Source of the DNA: Verrucomicrobiota bacterium
GTDB taxonomy: Bacteria; Verrucomicrobiota; Verrucomicrobiia; Chthoniobacterales; Terrimicrobiaceae
Length of the DNA stretch: 64,000 nucleotides
Reading direction: 5' to 3'
Assembly: GCA_026398255.1 (NCBI GenBank)
Contig: JAPLTG010000028.1
Coordinates: 1 to 64,000, forward strand
The notes beneath the pieces are model-generated. The model saw only the letters and a list, made by a program, of their open reading frames with translations, searched no databases and had not been told where the DNA came from. Of the stretch, positions 45,803-54,333 are shown in pieces. The position numbers were made by a program, and so were the translations under genes. Each line of letters starts with the position of its first letter. Positions within the stretch are counted from its first letter, which is position 1.

Positions 45803-46368
45803 ATCCGGGGAATCGTGATGCCGCGCTGGCCCATGTATTTTCCGGCGCGATCGGCGTAGCTCGTCTCGCAAACCTCACTCGCCTGGAAAAACACCACCTG
45901 AGCCAATCCCTCATTCGCATAAATGCGCGCAGGGAGCGGCGTGGTATTGGAAATCTCAAGCGTCACATGCCCCTCCCACTCGGGCTCGAAGGGAGTGACA
46001 TTCACAATGATGCCGCAGCGCGCGTAGGTGGACTTGCCGACGCAGATCGTGAGCACCTCGCGCGGGATGCGGAAATACTCGACGCTGCGGGCGAGCGCGA
46101 AGGAATTTGGCGGCACCACACAGACATCGGTTTCCATGTCCACAAACGAGCGGTCATCGAAAGATTTTGGATCGACCACGCTCCCGTAGACATTGGTGAA
46201 AACTTTGAACTCGTTCGAAACGCGGAGGTCGTAGCCGTAGCTCGAGAGGCCGTAGCTAATGACGTGCTCACCAGTTTCGGATTTCTTGATCTGGCCATCC
46301 ACAAACGGCTCGATCATTCCCTTCTCCGTCGCCATGCGACGGATCCATTGGTCGGAGCAAACTCCCAT
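45799..46368 (-). CDS. dcd: dCTP deaminase
   Basis: 189 residues, the normal length. The active-site region reads [20 protein letters not shown], followed by [20 protein letters not shown] and [12 protein letters not shown], matching Dcd. It turns dCTP into dUTP, a source of dUMP for thymidylate synthesis. Its ATG shares a base with the ybaB stop (TAATG), and its stop overlaps the crcB start, so the operon is tightly coupled. Confidence 0.94.
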   Translation of the reverse strand: MGVCSDQWIRRMATEKGMIEPFVDGQIKKSETGEHVISYGLSSYGYDLRVSNEFKVFTNVYGSVVDPKSFDDRSFVDMETDVCVVPPNSFALARSVEYFRIPREVLTICVGKSTYARCGIIVNVTPFEPEWEGHVTLEISNTTPLPARIYANEGLAQVVFFQASEVCETSYADRAGKYMGQRGITIPRM

Positions 46369-46679
46369 TACATCGAGAGACCGGGGATTTTGAGCCCGCC
46401 AGTCAGTTTTCCCATTTCATCACCCGCCATTTTTTTGGCGTCCTCGACCGCTTGGCGAACGGCGCTCAAGACCAAATCCTCGAGTATCTCGACATCGTTC
46501 GGATCGACCACTTGCGGGTCGATCTTGATCGAGGTGATCTCGCCCGAGCCGGTGGCTTTGACGACGACCTTGCCGCCGCCGGATGAGGCTTCGACGCTGC
46601 GAGCGGAGAGTTGGGTTTGGGCTTCGGCCATGCGCTCCTGCATGCGCTGGGCCTCTTTTAGCATTTTTGCGATGTTCAT
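46368..46679 (-). CDS. YbaB/EbfC-family nucleoid-associated protein
   Basis: 103 residues with the YbaB pattern: [40 protein letters not shown], and [20 protein letters not shown]. These small dimeric proteins bind DNA. The gene overlaps the dnaX stop as ATGA, the classic dnaX-ybaB arrangement. dcd follows with a one-base overlap. Confidence 0.93.
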   Translation of the reverse strand: MNIAKMLKEAQRMQERMAEAQTQLSARSVEASSGGGKVVVKATGSGEITSIKIDPQVVDPNDVEILEDLVLSAVRQAVEDAKKMAGDEMGKLTGGLKIPGLSM

Positions 46680-48358
46680 GCTTGGCGAGTCTGGAGGGTG
46701 CTCTTGAAGATTTCGAGGGCTTTTTCGATCAGGGGATCATTCATAAAATCCGCCATCGGATCGGCGGGCGGCTCCTCAGGAGGGGGCGGCGCGATTTCCT
46801 TTTCGGCGACTGGCTCCTCGCGGACCTCTGGATTTTCCTGCACCAGCGGCTCAGCCTGGAGGGACTCGTCGAACTCCATCTCCAACTTCATCGGGCGGTC
46901 GAATTCCTTGTTCAGCCGGCGCTCGATCTCCTTCAAGCCCTCCTCCATGAAATACGAAGTGGCGGATTCCCTGGCGGATTCCGGGAAGCGGATAAAAATT
47001 TTTCCGGCCCCGAGGCGGTCGAAAACCCCGTCACGCAACCAACCAAACCGGATGAAGGAATTTTTAGATAAATCCGCCGCGATTTTTTCCCAAATCACAG
47101 CGTCGTTTACGGCTTGATCCGAGCCGGCGGACGCGAGGGGCTCAACAGGAGCTGGAACCACAGCCGGCGCCGGCGCGGGGACCACGGGCGGCGGAGTGAC
47201 AGGATCCGAATTTTTTGAGATTTGCGGTGCCGGAACCGGGGCGCGAGGGGCGGGACGGGGTGCCGGAACCTCGCCATGGCAAAGACCGGTGAGCGTCTGG
47301 ATCACATCAGTGAGGCTCGTCTCGTCGAGGAGATGGATCGCTTTGATGATGGCGACATCGAGTTGAAGTTTTTTGTCAGCGACCCATTTCATCGAGCCCT
47401 CGGCCCCGCTGAAATGCTCGATGAGATCGAGAAGTTTGGACTGCGCAATTCGCATCTCCGCGCCGGTGGCTTGGGCGACGAGCAGATCGCGAAGGTGAGC
47501 GACGAGTTCGGCGGTCAAGCGCATGAGATCTTTCCCGGCATCGGATTGCTCCGCGATGATCTCCAGCGCCATGCGGAAATCCGCGACAAACAACGCGTCG
47601 GCGAGGTTTTTCACCACCTCGAGCGGCGTGAAGCCGAAGACATCCATCACATCCTTCTGGGTGATGTGCGTGCCACAAAACGAAACCATCTGGTCGAGCA
47701 TGCTCTCGGCATCGCGCAACCCGCCATCCGCGCCACGGGCGAGGGTTTCGGCGGCGGAATCATCGAGCTGGATCTCCTCGCATTTCGCGATGTGGAGCAG
47801 ATGTTTTTGGATGAGCGCGGCCGGAATCCGGCGGAGATCGAAACGCTGGCAACGGCTGGTGATGGTCGCAGGGACTTTTTGCGCCTCGGTCGTCGCGAAG
47901 ATGAATTTCACATGCGGCGGCGGCTCCTCCAGCGTCTTGAGGAGGGCATTGAACGCTCCAGTGGAGAGCATGTGGACCTCATCGATGAGGTAGATTTTAA
48001 ATTCCCCGCTGGCTGGGGCGTAGGCCGCGCTTTCGCGCAGATCGCGGATATTTTCCACGCCATTGTTGCTGGCGCCGTCGATTTCGATGACATCCAGGCT
48101 GCGGCCCTCGGCGATCTCCAGGCAGGAATCGCATTTCCCACAAGGCTCGGCCGAGATGCCTTCCTTGCAATTGAGGGCCTTCGCGAGGATGCGGGCGGTG
48201 GAGGTCTTGCCGATACCGCGCGGGCCGACAAAGAGGTAGGCTTGCGCGAGGCGCTTCGAGGTTACGGCATTTTGCAGGGTGCGCGTGATGTGGTCCTGCC
48301 CGACCACCTCGGCGAAGGTCTGCGGACGGTATTTGCGGGCGAACACGCGGTAACTCAC
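46676..48358 (-). CDS. dnaX: DNA polymerase III subunits gamma/tau
   Basis: 560 residues. The AAA+ clamp-loader module has Walker A (VGPRGIGKTSTARILAKAL), a zinc-binding set of cysteines (PCGKCDSCLEIAEG), Walker B and sensor text (IDEVHMLSTGAFNALLKTLE), and FIFATTEAQKVPATITSRCQ. A Pro/Ala-rich linker (about residues 370-420) leads to a tau-like C-terminal domain. It loads the sliding clamp in replication. A frameshift site for a separate gamma was not looked for in detail. It starts the dnaX-ybaB-dcd-crcB operon. Confidence 0.95.
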   Translation of the reverse strand: MSYRVFARKYRPQTFAEVVGQDHITRTLQNAVTSKRLAQAYLFVGPRGIGKTSTARILAKALNCKEGISAEPCGKCDSCLEIAEGRSLDVIEIDGASNNGVENIRDLRESAAYAPASGEFKIYLIDEVHMLSTGAFNALLKTLEEPPPHVKFIFATTEAQKVPATITSRCQRFDLRRIPAALIQKHLLHIAKCEEIQLDDSAAETLARGADGGLRDAESMLDQMVSFCGTHITQKDVMDVFGFTPLEVVKNLADALFVADFRMALEIIAEQSDAGKDLMRLTAELVAHLRDLLVAQATGAEMRIAQSKLLDLIEHFSGAEGSMKWVADKKLQLDVAIIKAIHLLDETSLTDVIQTLTGLCHGEVPAPRPAPRAPVPAPQISKNSDPVTPPPVVPAPAPAVVPAPVEPLASAGSDQAVNDAVIWEKIAADLSKNSFIRFGWLRDGVFDRLGAGKIFIRFPESARESATSYFMEEGLKEIERRLNKEFDRPMKLEMEFDESLQAEPLVQENPEVREEPVAEKEIAPPPPEEPPADPMADFMNDPLIEKALEIFKSTLQTRQA

Positions 48359-48426
48359 GGGCGGACATTAGAACGGGGAGCGGGGGCCATCCAGCAAGAT
48401 TTGTTCCCAAAAATGACGAGGGAGTT

Positions 48427-48455
48427 TTGACAATTTTTGGGAATCCGTGTTGATG
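48427..48455 (+). promoter_or_regulatory. Possible sigma-70 promoter of the ABC-like/squalene synthase pair
   Basis: A perfect TTGACA (48427-48432) is followed after 17 bp by TTGATG (48450-48455), a poor -10 box. It lies about 40 bp before the ATG at 48493, in the only intergenic space between the divergent dnaX and this operon. Confidence 0.35.
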
Positions 48456-48492
48456 GGACGAAGGAAACTCCACCGGCCTGCAAGGTGCCCCG

Positions 48493-49143
48493 ATGATCCC
48501 CCTCCACTGCCAACACATCAATTGTCGCCGACCCGCATGGAACGGGAGAAATCCGGTCGCAGTGGAGGATTTTTCGGGACTTTTCGAGGAGGGAACCGTC
48601 ACGGCGTTTCGTTGTTCCGGGGATGGCAAAACAGGACTCCTGATGAACATCCTCGGAATGATCGAGCGACCGGACTCAGGCGAAATCCATGTCTTGGGAA
48701 AAGCCGTGCTGAAAATGGAGAGCCAATCCGCGCACCGGTTGCGCGACGGGGCCTTCGGCTATCTCTTCACACATCCGCACCTCCTTCCCTCCTTCACGGC
48801 GGCCGAGAACATCGCAATGCCCTACCTGCGCCACCACGGAAACTCGATCGACTCGGCCCGGGACAGGATCGCCGAAGTTCTGGAAGTTTCCGGCCTCCCT
48901 CTTTCATCCGCAAATCTCGCGGTTGCGAATCTCGATGAAGAATCCCTCTGGCGAGTCGCCTTCGCGCGATCCATCGTTCACCACCCGAAAATCCTCGTCG
49001 CCGTTTCGCCACCGGCGGCTTTTCTGCTCCCCTTGGCGAAAGCCCACGCCACTGCGACTGGCTTGGTGGTTCTCTGGAACGCCGGCGACACCCCCGCAGT
49101 GGCGGCATGCGATGGGCTTCTTGCTTCGGAGAAAACAAAATGA
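48493..49143 (+). CDS. LolD-like ABC ATPase homologue with degraded catalytic motifs
   Basis: 216 residues, full length for a LolD-type ATPase (about 220), with family text such as HPHLLPSFTAAENIAMPYL and GMIERPDSGEIHVLGK. Every catalytic motif is altered. Walker A (residues 39-48) reads FRCSGDGKTG, losing its first Gly. The Q-loop Gln (about 93) is Thr. The LSGGQ signature (147-152) reads LDEESL. Walker B (165-173) reads KILVAVSPP without Asp/Glu, and the H-loop His (195) is Trp-Asn. ATP hydrolysis looks impossible, yet the frame is intact and overlaps the next gene as ATGA. It may be a non-catalytic regulator or a decaying gene. Confidence 0.7.
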   Translation: MIPLHCQHINCRRPAWNGRNPVAVEDFSGLFEEGTVTAFRCSGDGKTGLLMNILGMIERPDSGEIHVLGKAVLKMESQSAHRLRDGAFGYLFTHPHLLPSFTAAENIAMPYLRHHGNSIDSARDRIAEVLEVSGLPLSSANLAVANLDEESLWRVAFARSIVHHPKILVAVSPPAAFLLPLAKAHATATGLVVLWNAGDTPAVAACDGLLASEKTK

Positions 49144-49946
49144 GCGGCGTGCCATCACTCCCGGAGCCCGGAGATTCCAATCTCGCCTTCGCTCTTTTTT
49201 TTCTCCCAAGGAAACGCCGCAGGGATGCGATGCTGTTTTATCGATTCTGCCGTGCGGTGGATGACATCGCCGACGATGAAAGCCTCCCGCCTGCGGAGCG
49301 CGAGCGGCGATTGAATGAATGGAATCTCACCATCGAGGAGCGACGCCACGAAGAGATCGAGCGATTGATCGAAAGCCACTCGATCGAAAGAAATCTCCTT
49401 CTCGAAATCCTGCGTGGCTGCGCGTCGGACATCCACCCGCGCCGCTTCCACACGATCATCGATCTCGAAGATTATTGCTGGAAAGTAGCTGCCGTGCCCG
49501 GACTCGTTTCGCTTAAAATTTTTGGTTGCCGGAATCCCCAAAGCGAAACTTACGCGATCCATCTTGGCCAGGCCATGCAACTCACGAATATCCTCCGCGA
49601 TGTCGGCGAGGACGCCGTCCATGGGAGGATTTACCTACCGCTCGAAGACCTCGCGCGATTTCGAGTCTCCGAGCAGGAAATCCTCGAAGCCCGACCGGGC
49701 CTGGGATTCCGGAGCTTGATGACATTCGAAGCTGGGCGCGCCGCCACCCGCTACGCGGCGGCGATTCCTCCACGCGAGGATTGGAAATCCCTTCTGCCAG
49801 CGCGCGCGATGGCTCGAATCTACCGACGCATCCTGCGCAAGCTCGAACACGAGAGATTTCCGGTGTTTCAGCGGATGATGTCTTTGGGCCGACTGGAAAA
49901 AGCCGCGTGCATCGCGGCGGCCGTGGCGGAACGGATCGATGGATAA
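49140..49946 (+). CDS. Squalene/phytoene synthase family protein
   Basis: 268 residues from ATG 49140, which overlaps the upstream stop. Two Asp-rich substrate-binding motifs are present: RAVDDIADDE (residues near 40) and NILRDVGEDAVHGRIYLPLE. Also present are YCWKVAAVPGLVSLKIFG and AMQLTN. Such enzymes condense two farnesyl- or geranylgeranyl-diphosphates, giving presqualene diphosphate/squalene (HpnC/HpnD type) or phytoene. The hopanoid branch is common in this phylum, but no cyclase or HpnE gene is in the window, so the product is unsettled. Confidence 0.87.
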   Translation: MSGVPSLPEPGDSNLAFALFFLPRKRRRDAMLFYRFCRAVDDIADDESLPPAERERRLNEWNLTIEERRHEEIERLIESHSIERNLLLEILRGCASDIHPRRFHTIIDLEDYCWKVAAVPGLVSLKIFGCRNPQSETYAIHLGQAMQLTNILRDVGEDAVHGRIYLPLEDLARFRVSEQEILEARPGLGFRSLMTFEAGRAATRYAAAIPPREDWKSLLPARAMARIYRRILRKLEHERFPVFQRMMSLGRLEKAACIAAAVAERIDG

Positions 49947-49966
49947 AACCTCCGTTGCCGAAAATG

Positions 49967-50001
49967 AAACAGGCCCGCTCCACTTGGGAACGGGCCTGTT
50001 T
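49967..50001 (-). terminator. Rho-independent terminator between squalene synthase and HU
   Basis: AAACAGGCCCG (49967-49977) and CGGGCCTGTTT (49991-50001) form a perfect 11-bp stem around a 13-base loop. On the minus strand it follows the HU stop and ends in a T run (CGGGCCTGTTTCATTTT). The plus-strand side also ends GTTTT, so it may terminate both genes. Confidence 0.85.
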
Positions 50002-50015
50002 TCTACGAGGGGAAA

Positions 50016-50285
50016 TTAGACTGCGGACTTGAAAGCTTTTCCCGCAACGAAACGAACGGTCTTCGAAGCTTTGATTTTGATTTTATCACCGGTCTTCGGA
50101 TTCACGCCAGTGCGAGCCTTGCGATGGCCGATTTTGAAGGTGCCGAAACCGATGAGCTGAACGGTCTTGGTTTTTTTGACACCAGCCTTGATGCCGTCGA
50201 TGACAGCGTTCACAGCGCGCTCAGCGTCTGCTTTGCTGGAGCCGAGGGTTTTTTGGACTGCTACGGTGAGTTCTACTTTATTCAT
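50016..50285 (-). CDS. hup: DNA-binding protein HU
   Basis: 89 residues from ATG 50285 (MNKVELTVAVQKTLGSSKAD). The body follows HU: AERAVNAVIDGIKAGVKKTK, VQLIGFGTFKIGHRKARTGV and NPKTGDKIKIKASKTVRFVA, including the DNA-intercalating Pro in the NPKTG arm. HU compacts and bends DNA. An upstream in-frame start at 50345 would add 20 residues with no family support. The leader AAAACAACTACCAC before the ATG has no Shine-Dalgarno. A perfect hairpin terminator follows the stop. Confidence 0.95.
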   Translation of the reverse strand: MNKVELTVAVQKTLGSSKADAERAVNAVIDGIKAGVKKTKTVQLIGFGTFKIGHRKARTGVNPKTGDKIKIKASKTVRFVAGKAFKSAV

Positions 50286-50358
50286 GTGGTAGTTGTTTTG
50301 TTGTGGGTTGAGTGGAGTGGATGTTTCCGGGGCCAAGAGCATCAAAAGCCCTGAGGGG

Positions 50359-50364
50359 TGTCAA
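50359..50364 (-). promoter_or_regulatory. Candidate -35 box of the HU gene
   Basis: TTGACA on the minus strand at 50364-50359, 74 bp before the HU start, in the 106-bp gap to the PBP2 gene. A matching -10 box at 17 bp is weak (TGCTCT), so the promoter assignment is uncertain. Confidence 0.3.
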
Positions 50365-50391
50365 GCGGTGACAAGGTGGTTTTTAGAAAAT

Positions 50392-52338
50392 TTAATTCGA
50401 CTCGTCCAATGGCACTTGCGGGCCGTTTTCGGAATCTATGGCGGCGGGTTGCTCGACCGGTTGAGCTACAGGAGCGGGTGTCTCCTCGGCAACAGGGATC
50501 GCCGCACGCACCGCTGTGGGCGCGGATTCCGAGCTTTCGGCAGGTTTCGCTTTGCGCTTGTAAACCTCCTTGAAAACCTGGCCGATAAGCGGGGCCGCGT
50601 GGGATCCCCCGCCGGCTTTGGCATTCGGCTCACTCTCATAAAGCGCGGCGAAGGCATACTGGGGATTATCGGCGGGCAGAAATCCGGCGAACCATGCGGC
50701 GATGCGCTGGCGCTCGGTTGGGCCCCATTGCGCGGTGCCGGTTTTTCCTGCGACATCGATGCCTTTCACCTTCGCGCGGCTGGCGGTTCCCATGCCATCG
50801 CTCGTTACAGCCACCATCGCTCGCCGCATTTCCTCGCGAATCTCAGGGCGCATCGGGATCTCATCCCGCACCCGATCGGGATAGGCCGCGATGACTTGGT
50901 TCGCGATATTTTGAACCTGCAAAACCAGGCGCGCCTGGTGAAGGACTCCGCCGTTCGCCATGACGCTCATCGCCTGCGCCATTTGGAGTGGGCTGATCAG
51001 GATGTCGCCTTGGCCAATCGAGATGTTTGCGGTATCGCCGCCTTTGATGGTCCGCTTGTGAACGCGAAGCATGTAGTCGTCATCAGGGATGTTTCCGGCC
51101 GCCTCGGAGCGGAGAGGGATGCCCGTGCGACGACCGAACCCGAGTCGCTTGGCGTAGTCGATCATCGGCTCTGCGCCGATTTTTAGTCCGGCTTGGTAGA
51201 ACCAGGTATTGCAAGACTGCGTGAGTGCTTGGCGGAAATTAAGCCGACCGGCGTCCTCTTTTTTCCAATTGCGGAAAACATGGTTTCCCACCGCAAATGA
51301 AGTCGGGCAGGAAAAAGTCTCGCTTGCATTGATGCGACCACTTTCCAGGCCCGCGAACCCGACAAAGGTCTTGAAGGTCGAGCCCGGTGGATACGCGGAA
51401 CGGAACGCGCGAGGCAGGAGGGGATTCGAGGGATCGGTCGAGAGGGCGTTGTAAACGGACGCCTTCACGGACGGCACGAAATCGTTCGGATTGAAAGTAG
51501 GCCACGAGGCGAGCGCGAGGATTTCGCCATTGTTAGGATCCGTCACGGCGATCGCGCCGCGCTGGGAGTTTTTCGACAGGACATCCTCTGAGATTTGCTG
51601 AAGATCGAGGTCGAGGGTTGTGATGATATTGTTGCCGGGAACGGGTTGGCGGGCCACGCGCTCGGAGGCTTTTTTGCCATCGGCACCGAATGTGATCTGC
51701 AAAAGGCCAGGCTGGCCGCGGAGTTCGCGGTCGAAAATTTGCTCGATGCCCTCGCGGCCCTCGCTCTCCGGGAAGATGAGGTCGTTGTTTTCAATCGGCC
51801 GGAGGGAGAGCGGCGCCTGGGGGCCGGTGTATCCGATAATGTGAGCGGCAAGGGGGCCGTTGGGGTAGAAGCGCACATAGGTCTGCCGTAGGATTTGGTT
51901 GGGAGGCATCGAGCGTTGAACAGCTGTCAACTCTCGCGGCAGCAAATCCTCGGCGATGTCGAGCGGAAGGACGCCGCGGTTCTTGTAGTGGTTCAGAATT
52001 GTCGAGTCGGCGATTTTGATGTCGCGGTTGATGAGTCCGCTGGCAATGGCCGCCTGTTGTTTCGCAAAGGCGAGGATTTTGGCGTCTGGCCAATCCAGCG
52101 GCGTCGGAAAATTAATCGCGAGGTTGTAACTCAGCCGGCTCTGGGCGAGCGGGCGACCTTGTCGGTCGGTGATCTGGCCTCGAGGCGCGGGGATGAGTAG
52201 AGAGAAGGTGCGGGCTTGTCGCTGGGTCTCCCACGAGGGCTTCGGATTTTCAACGATGCCGGTGTTGTCGATCAAGGTCTCCCGCGCGGAGAGGAGTCCG
52301 GAAAGAAGCCAAAGCACAACCAAAGGCGCAAATTTCAT
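50392..52338 (-). CDS. mrdA: Penicillin-binding protein 2 (peptidoglycan transpeptidase)
   Basis: 648 residues. A short N-terminal signal/anchor (MKFAPLVVLWLLSGLLSA) is followed by a dimerisation domain (APRGQITDRQGRPLAQSRLS) and the transpeptidase domain. Its three motifs are complete: SxxK in AYPPGSTFKTFVGFAGLES, SxN in ALTQSCNTWFYQAGLKIG, and KTG in VAGKTGTAQWGPT. It builds cross-links for lateral wall growth. A Pro/Ala-rich tail of about 55 residues is an addition. The rod genes (mreC, mreD, rodA) are not here. The start lies 11 bp from the divergent methyltransferase gene. Confidence 0.92.
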   Translation of the reverse strand: MKFAPLVVLWLLSGLLSARETLIDNTGIVENPKPSWETQRQARTFSLLIPAPRGQITDRQGRPLAQSRLSYNLAINFPTPLDWPDAKILAFAKQQAAIASGLINRDIKIADSTILNHYKNRGVLPLDIAEDLLPRELTAVQRSMPPNQILRQTYVRFYPNGPLAAHIIGYTGPQAPLSLRPIENNDLIFPESEGREGIEQIFDRELRGQPGLLQITFGADGKKASERVARQPVPGNNIITTLDLDLQQISEDVLSKNSQRGAIAVTDPNNGEILALASWPTFNPNDFVPSVKASVYNALSTDPSNPLLPRAFRSAYPPGSTFKTFVGFAGLESGRINASETFSCPTSFAVGNHVFRNWKKEDAGRLNFRQALTQSCNTWFYQAGLKIGAEPMIDYAKRLGFGRRTGIPLRSEAAGNIPDDDYMLRVHKRTIKGGDTANISIGQGDILISPLQMAQAMSVMANGGVLHQARLVLQVQNIANQVIAAYPDRVRDEIPMRPEIREEMRRAMVAVTSDGMGTASRAKVKGIDVAGKTGTAQWGPTERQRIAAWFAGFLPADNPQYAFAALYESEPNAKAGGGSHAAPLIGQVFKEVYKRKAKPAESSESAPTAVRAAIPVAEETPAPVAQPVEQPAAIDSENGPQVPLDESN

Positions 52339-52349
52339 CGAGCCACGAT

Positions 52350-53003
52350 ATGCAAATCACCGGCGCGACTCTAATGGAAAAATCGTTTTTGGTATTGCGC
52401 CGCCGAATCCGCGCCTGCAAGTTCTGCCGCGTGTCGTTGCACTTTATCAAAGCCATGATGCGCTCGCCGGGTTCCGTGGGGGCCATTTGGCCTTCATCGC
52501 CCTTCCTCGCGAAGGCGATGGTGCGCGCCTCTTCACTGGAGAATGCCGAGCATGTGCTGGAACTCGGTCCTGGCACTGGAGCCTTCACCGGCGAAATTCT
52601 CTCCTCCCTCCGACAAGGAGCCAGTTTCTCCGCTCTCGAAATCGACCACGAGTTGGCCCAGACAATATCGAAAAAATTCCCACGAGCCAAAGTCATCGCT
52701 GGGTGTGCGACCAAGCTCGGCGAGCATTTGGAAACCGAAAAAGTCCCGCCTCCCGATGCGATCCTGTCGGGTCTGCCCTGGGCTGTTTTCGATGAGAATC
52801 TCCAGACCCACATTCTCTCACAAATCCAATCCGTTCTGCGCGATGGTGGAGTTTTTTCGACCTTCGCCTACTACGGCCCGCACCGTTTGAAGGGTGGTCA
52901 GGCTTTTCGCCGCAAATTGGAAAATTCCTTCAGTCGCGTCGAGCGAAGCTCTGTCGTGCTCCGGAATTTCCCGCCTGCGTTTATCTATACCTGCCGGCCT
53001 TGA
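52350..53003 (+). CDS. PmtA-like phospholipid N-methyltransferase
   Basis: 217 residues from ATG 52350; ATG 52374 is an alternative start. The SAM-binding motif is VLELGPGTGAFTGEILSSLR, followed by SALEIDHELAQTISKKFPRA. The phrase FIKAMMRSPGSVGAIWPSSP matches bacterial PmtA-type methyltransferases, which turn phosphatidylethanolamine into phosphatidylcholine by three methylations. It overlaps the convergent Maf gene by 19 bp. A related rRNA-methyltransferase role cannot be fully excluded. Confidence 0.75.
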   Translation: MQITGATLMEKSFLVLRRRIRACKFCRVSLHFIKAMMRSPGSVGAIWPSSPFLAKAMVRASSLENAEHVLELGPGTGAFTGEILSSLRQGASFSALEIDHELAQTISKKFPRAKVIAGCATKLGEHLETEKVPPPDAILSGLPWAVFDENLQTHILSQIQSVLRDGGVFSTFAYYGPHRLKGGQAFRRKLENSFSRVERSSVVLRNFPPAFIYTCRP

Positions 53004-53569
53004 GGTCGCAGCCCGAGCGAACCCAAATGGTCGCCGACCCGCTCGATCGGTAGCCCGATCACATTGCTTCGCAGTCCGGCGATCTCGGAGATGATTCGCC
53101 CCCCCTCCCCTTGGGCGGCATAGGCACCCGCCTTGTCGAGCGGGTTGATCTCGCGCAGGTAGTCCTTGATGTCGCTCGCTGAGAAGTCCCGAAATGTCAC
53201 CAGCGTGGTTTCGGCAAACTCCGAAGCCCCTTGCGAGTGACTGCCGAGCACGACACCAGTGACCACCGAATGCGTTCGTCCCACCAGCGCGCTGACCATT
53301 TCAAATGCATGATCGAAATCTCGCGGCTTCGCAAAAAATTTTCCCTCCAACCAAACCACCGTGTCCGCAGCGATCACGATGTCCTCGGGACGAGACGGAG
53401 CGATCGCCGCCCACTTGCGTCGGGCATTTTCCATCGCCAAAAAATCCGGTCCCTCCCCGTGATGCTCGGCTTCTTCGGCTCCTGAAACCAAGACTTCAAA
53501 ATCCCAGCCGGCTTCGCGCATCAAGTCCACGCGACGCGGTGAGGCCGAGGCCAGAACGATCCGGGGCAC
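52985..53569 (-). CDS. maf: Maf-family nucleotide pyrophosphatase
   Basis: 194 residues from GTG 53569 (PRIVLASASPRRVDLMREAG); TTG 53575 is also possible, and the longer frame to 53719 runs into the previous gene. It has SASPRR, ENARRKWAAIAPSRPEDIVI, ADTVVWLEG, and NPLDKAGAYAAQGEGGRIIS. Maf enzymes hydrolyse non-canonical or excess nucleoside triphosphates, and overproduction blocks septation. The last 19 bp overlap the convergent methyltransferase gene. Confidence 0.9.
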   Translation of the reverse strand: MPRIVLASASPRRVDLMREAGWDFEVLVSGAEEAEHHGEGPDFLAMENARRKWAAIAPSRPEDIVIAADTVVWLEGKFFAKPRDFDHAFEMVSALVGRTHSVVTGVVLGSHSQGASEFAETTLVTFRDFSASDIKDYLREINPLDKAGAYAAQGEGGRIISEIAGLRSNVIGLPIERVGDHLGSLGLRPQGRQV

Positions 53570-53588
53570 GCTCAAAAGCTCGGCGCGG

Positions 53589-53885
53589 TTATTCCTGATC
53601 GCTGTCGTCAAATTCCCCGCGAATGCCCTCGAGGCGCTTGCGCATGGCCCGCGAGGAGTCGGGGCGGGAACTGATCTTTGAGGCGATGCCCCAGACGAGC
53701 GGAACGAGCGCGGCGGCACCGAGTCCGATCAAAGCGATGCCGGCATTGCGGCGTGCATTTTGACCGATGCTATCAGCGATCAGGAACCCGGCACCGAGTC
53801 CGATCGCGACTTGCGAGAACCCCACAATGCCGGAGACGGGGAGGTTTTCGCCGAATTTATCCAAGGAAAGCTGTGACATGGGCAT
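53589..53885 (-). CDS. Small membrane protein, function unknown
   Basis: 98 residues from ATG 53885 (or 53879). Two hydrophobic segments (SGIVGFSQVAIGLGAGFLIA and AGIALIGLGAAALVPLVWGI) are joined by a basic hinge (QNARRNAG). The C-terminus (SRAMRKRLEGIRGEFDDSDQ) is charged. I recognise no family. It precedes the Maf gene by about 19 bp on the same strand and is divergent from ruvX, with 37 bp between starts. Confidence 0.65.
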   Translation of the reverse strand: MPMSQLSLDKFGENLPVSGIVGFSQVAIGLGAGFLIADSIGQNARRNAGIALIGLGAAALVPLVWGIASKISSRPDSSRAMRKRLEGIRGEFDDSDQE

Positions 53886-53922
53886 TGAAGCTAGGCAGGC
53901 GGTGTGGGACTTTCAACCCCTA

Positions 53923-54333
53923 ATGAAAAAGGCACTCGGCATAGATCTTGGGGATGCACGCATTGGCGTGGCGGCCAGCGACGACCTCGGAATGCTCGCC
54001 CACCCGCTCGAAACCATTCCCGCCACCAAAGGCGATCCGATCGCGAGAATCCTCGAACTCGCCGCCAGCCGGGGAGCCGCCGCCATCGTCATCGGCATGC
54101 CAAGAAACATGGATGGCACCTACGGCCCCGCCGCGACCAAGGCGAAGGAGTTCATCGAAAAACTCCGAGGCCTCACGACACTGCAGATCATTGCGTGGGA
54201 CGAACGCCTCTCCACCGTCGCCGCGCAACGATCCCTCCAGGAGGCCGGCCGAAACACCCGAAACCAGAAATCCGTCATCGATCAAGTCGCCGCCCAAATC
54301 ATTCTTCAAGGCTGGCTCGACGCCCAAGTGTGA
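53923..54333 (+). CDS. ruvX: Putative Holliday junction resolvase RuvX (YqgF)
   Basis: 136 residues from ATG 53923. The RNase H-like fold starts KALGIDLGDARIGVAASDDL with the first catalytic Asp. Also present are AIVIGMPRNMDGTYGPAATK and IIAWDERLSTVAAQRSLQEA with further acidic residues, then KSVIDQVAAQIILQGWLD. YqgF proteins act in rRNA 16S maturation and are linked to recombination. Its stop overlaps the truA GTG as GTGA. The strong match to the family makes the call firm. Confidence 0.92.
   Translation: MKKALGIDLGDARIGVAASDDLGMLAHPLETIPATKGDPIARILELAASRGAAAIVIGMPRNMDGTYGPAATKAKEFIEKLRGLTTLQIIAWDERLSTVAAQRSLQEAGRNTRNQKSVIDQVAAQIILQGWLDAQV

Noticed and set aside
47222-48430. 402-codon plus-strand frame opposite dnaX
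   Set aside because: dnaX motifs are complete on the minus strand, and the plus frame has no recognisable domain.
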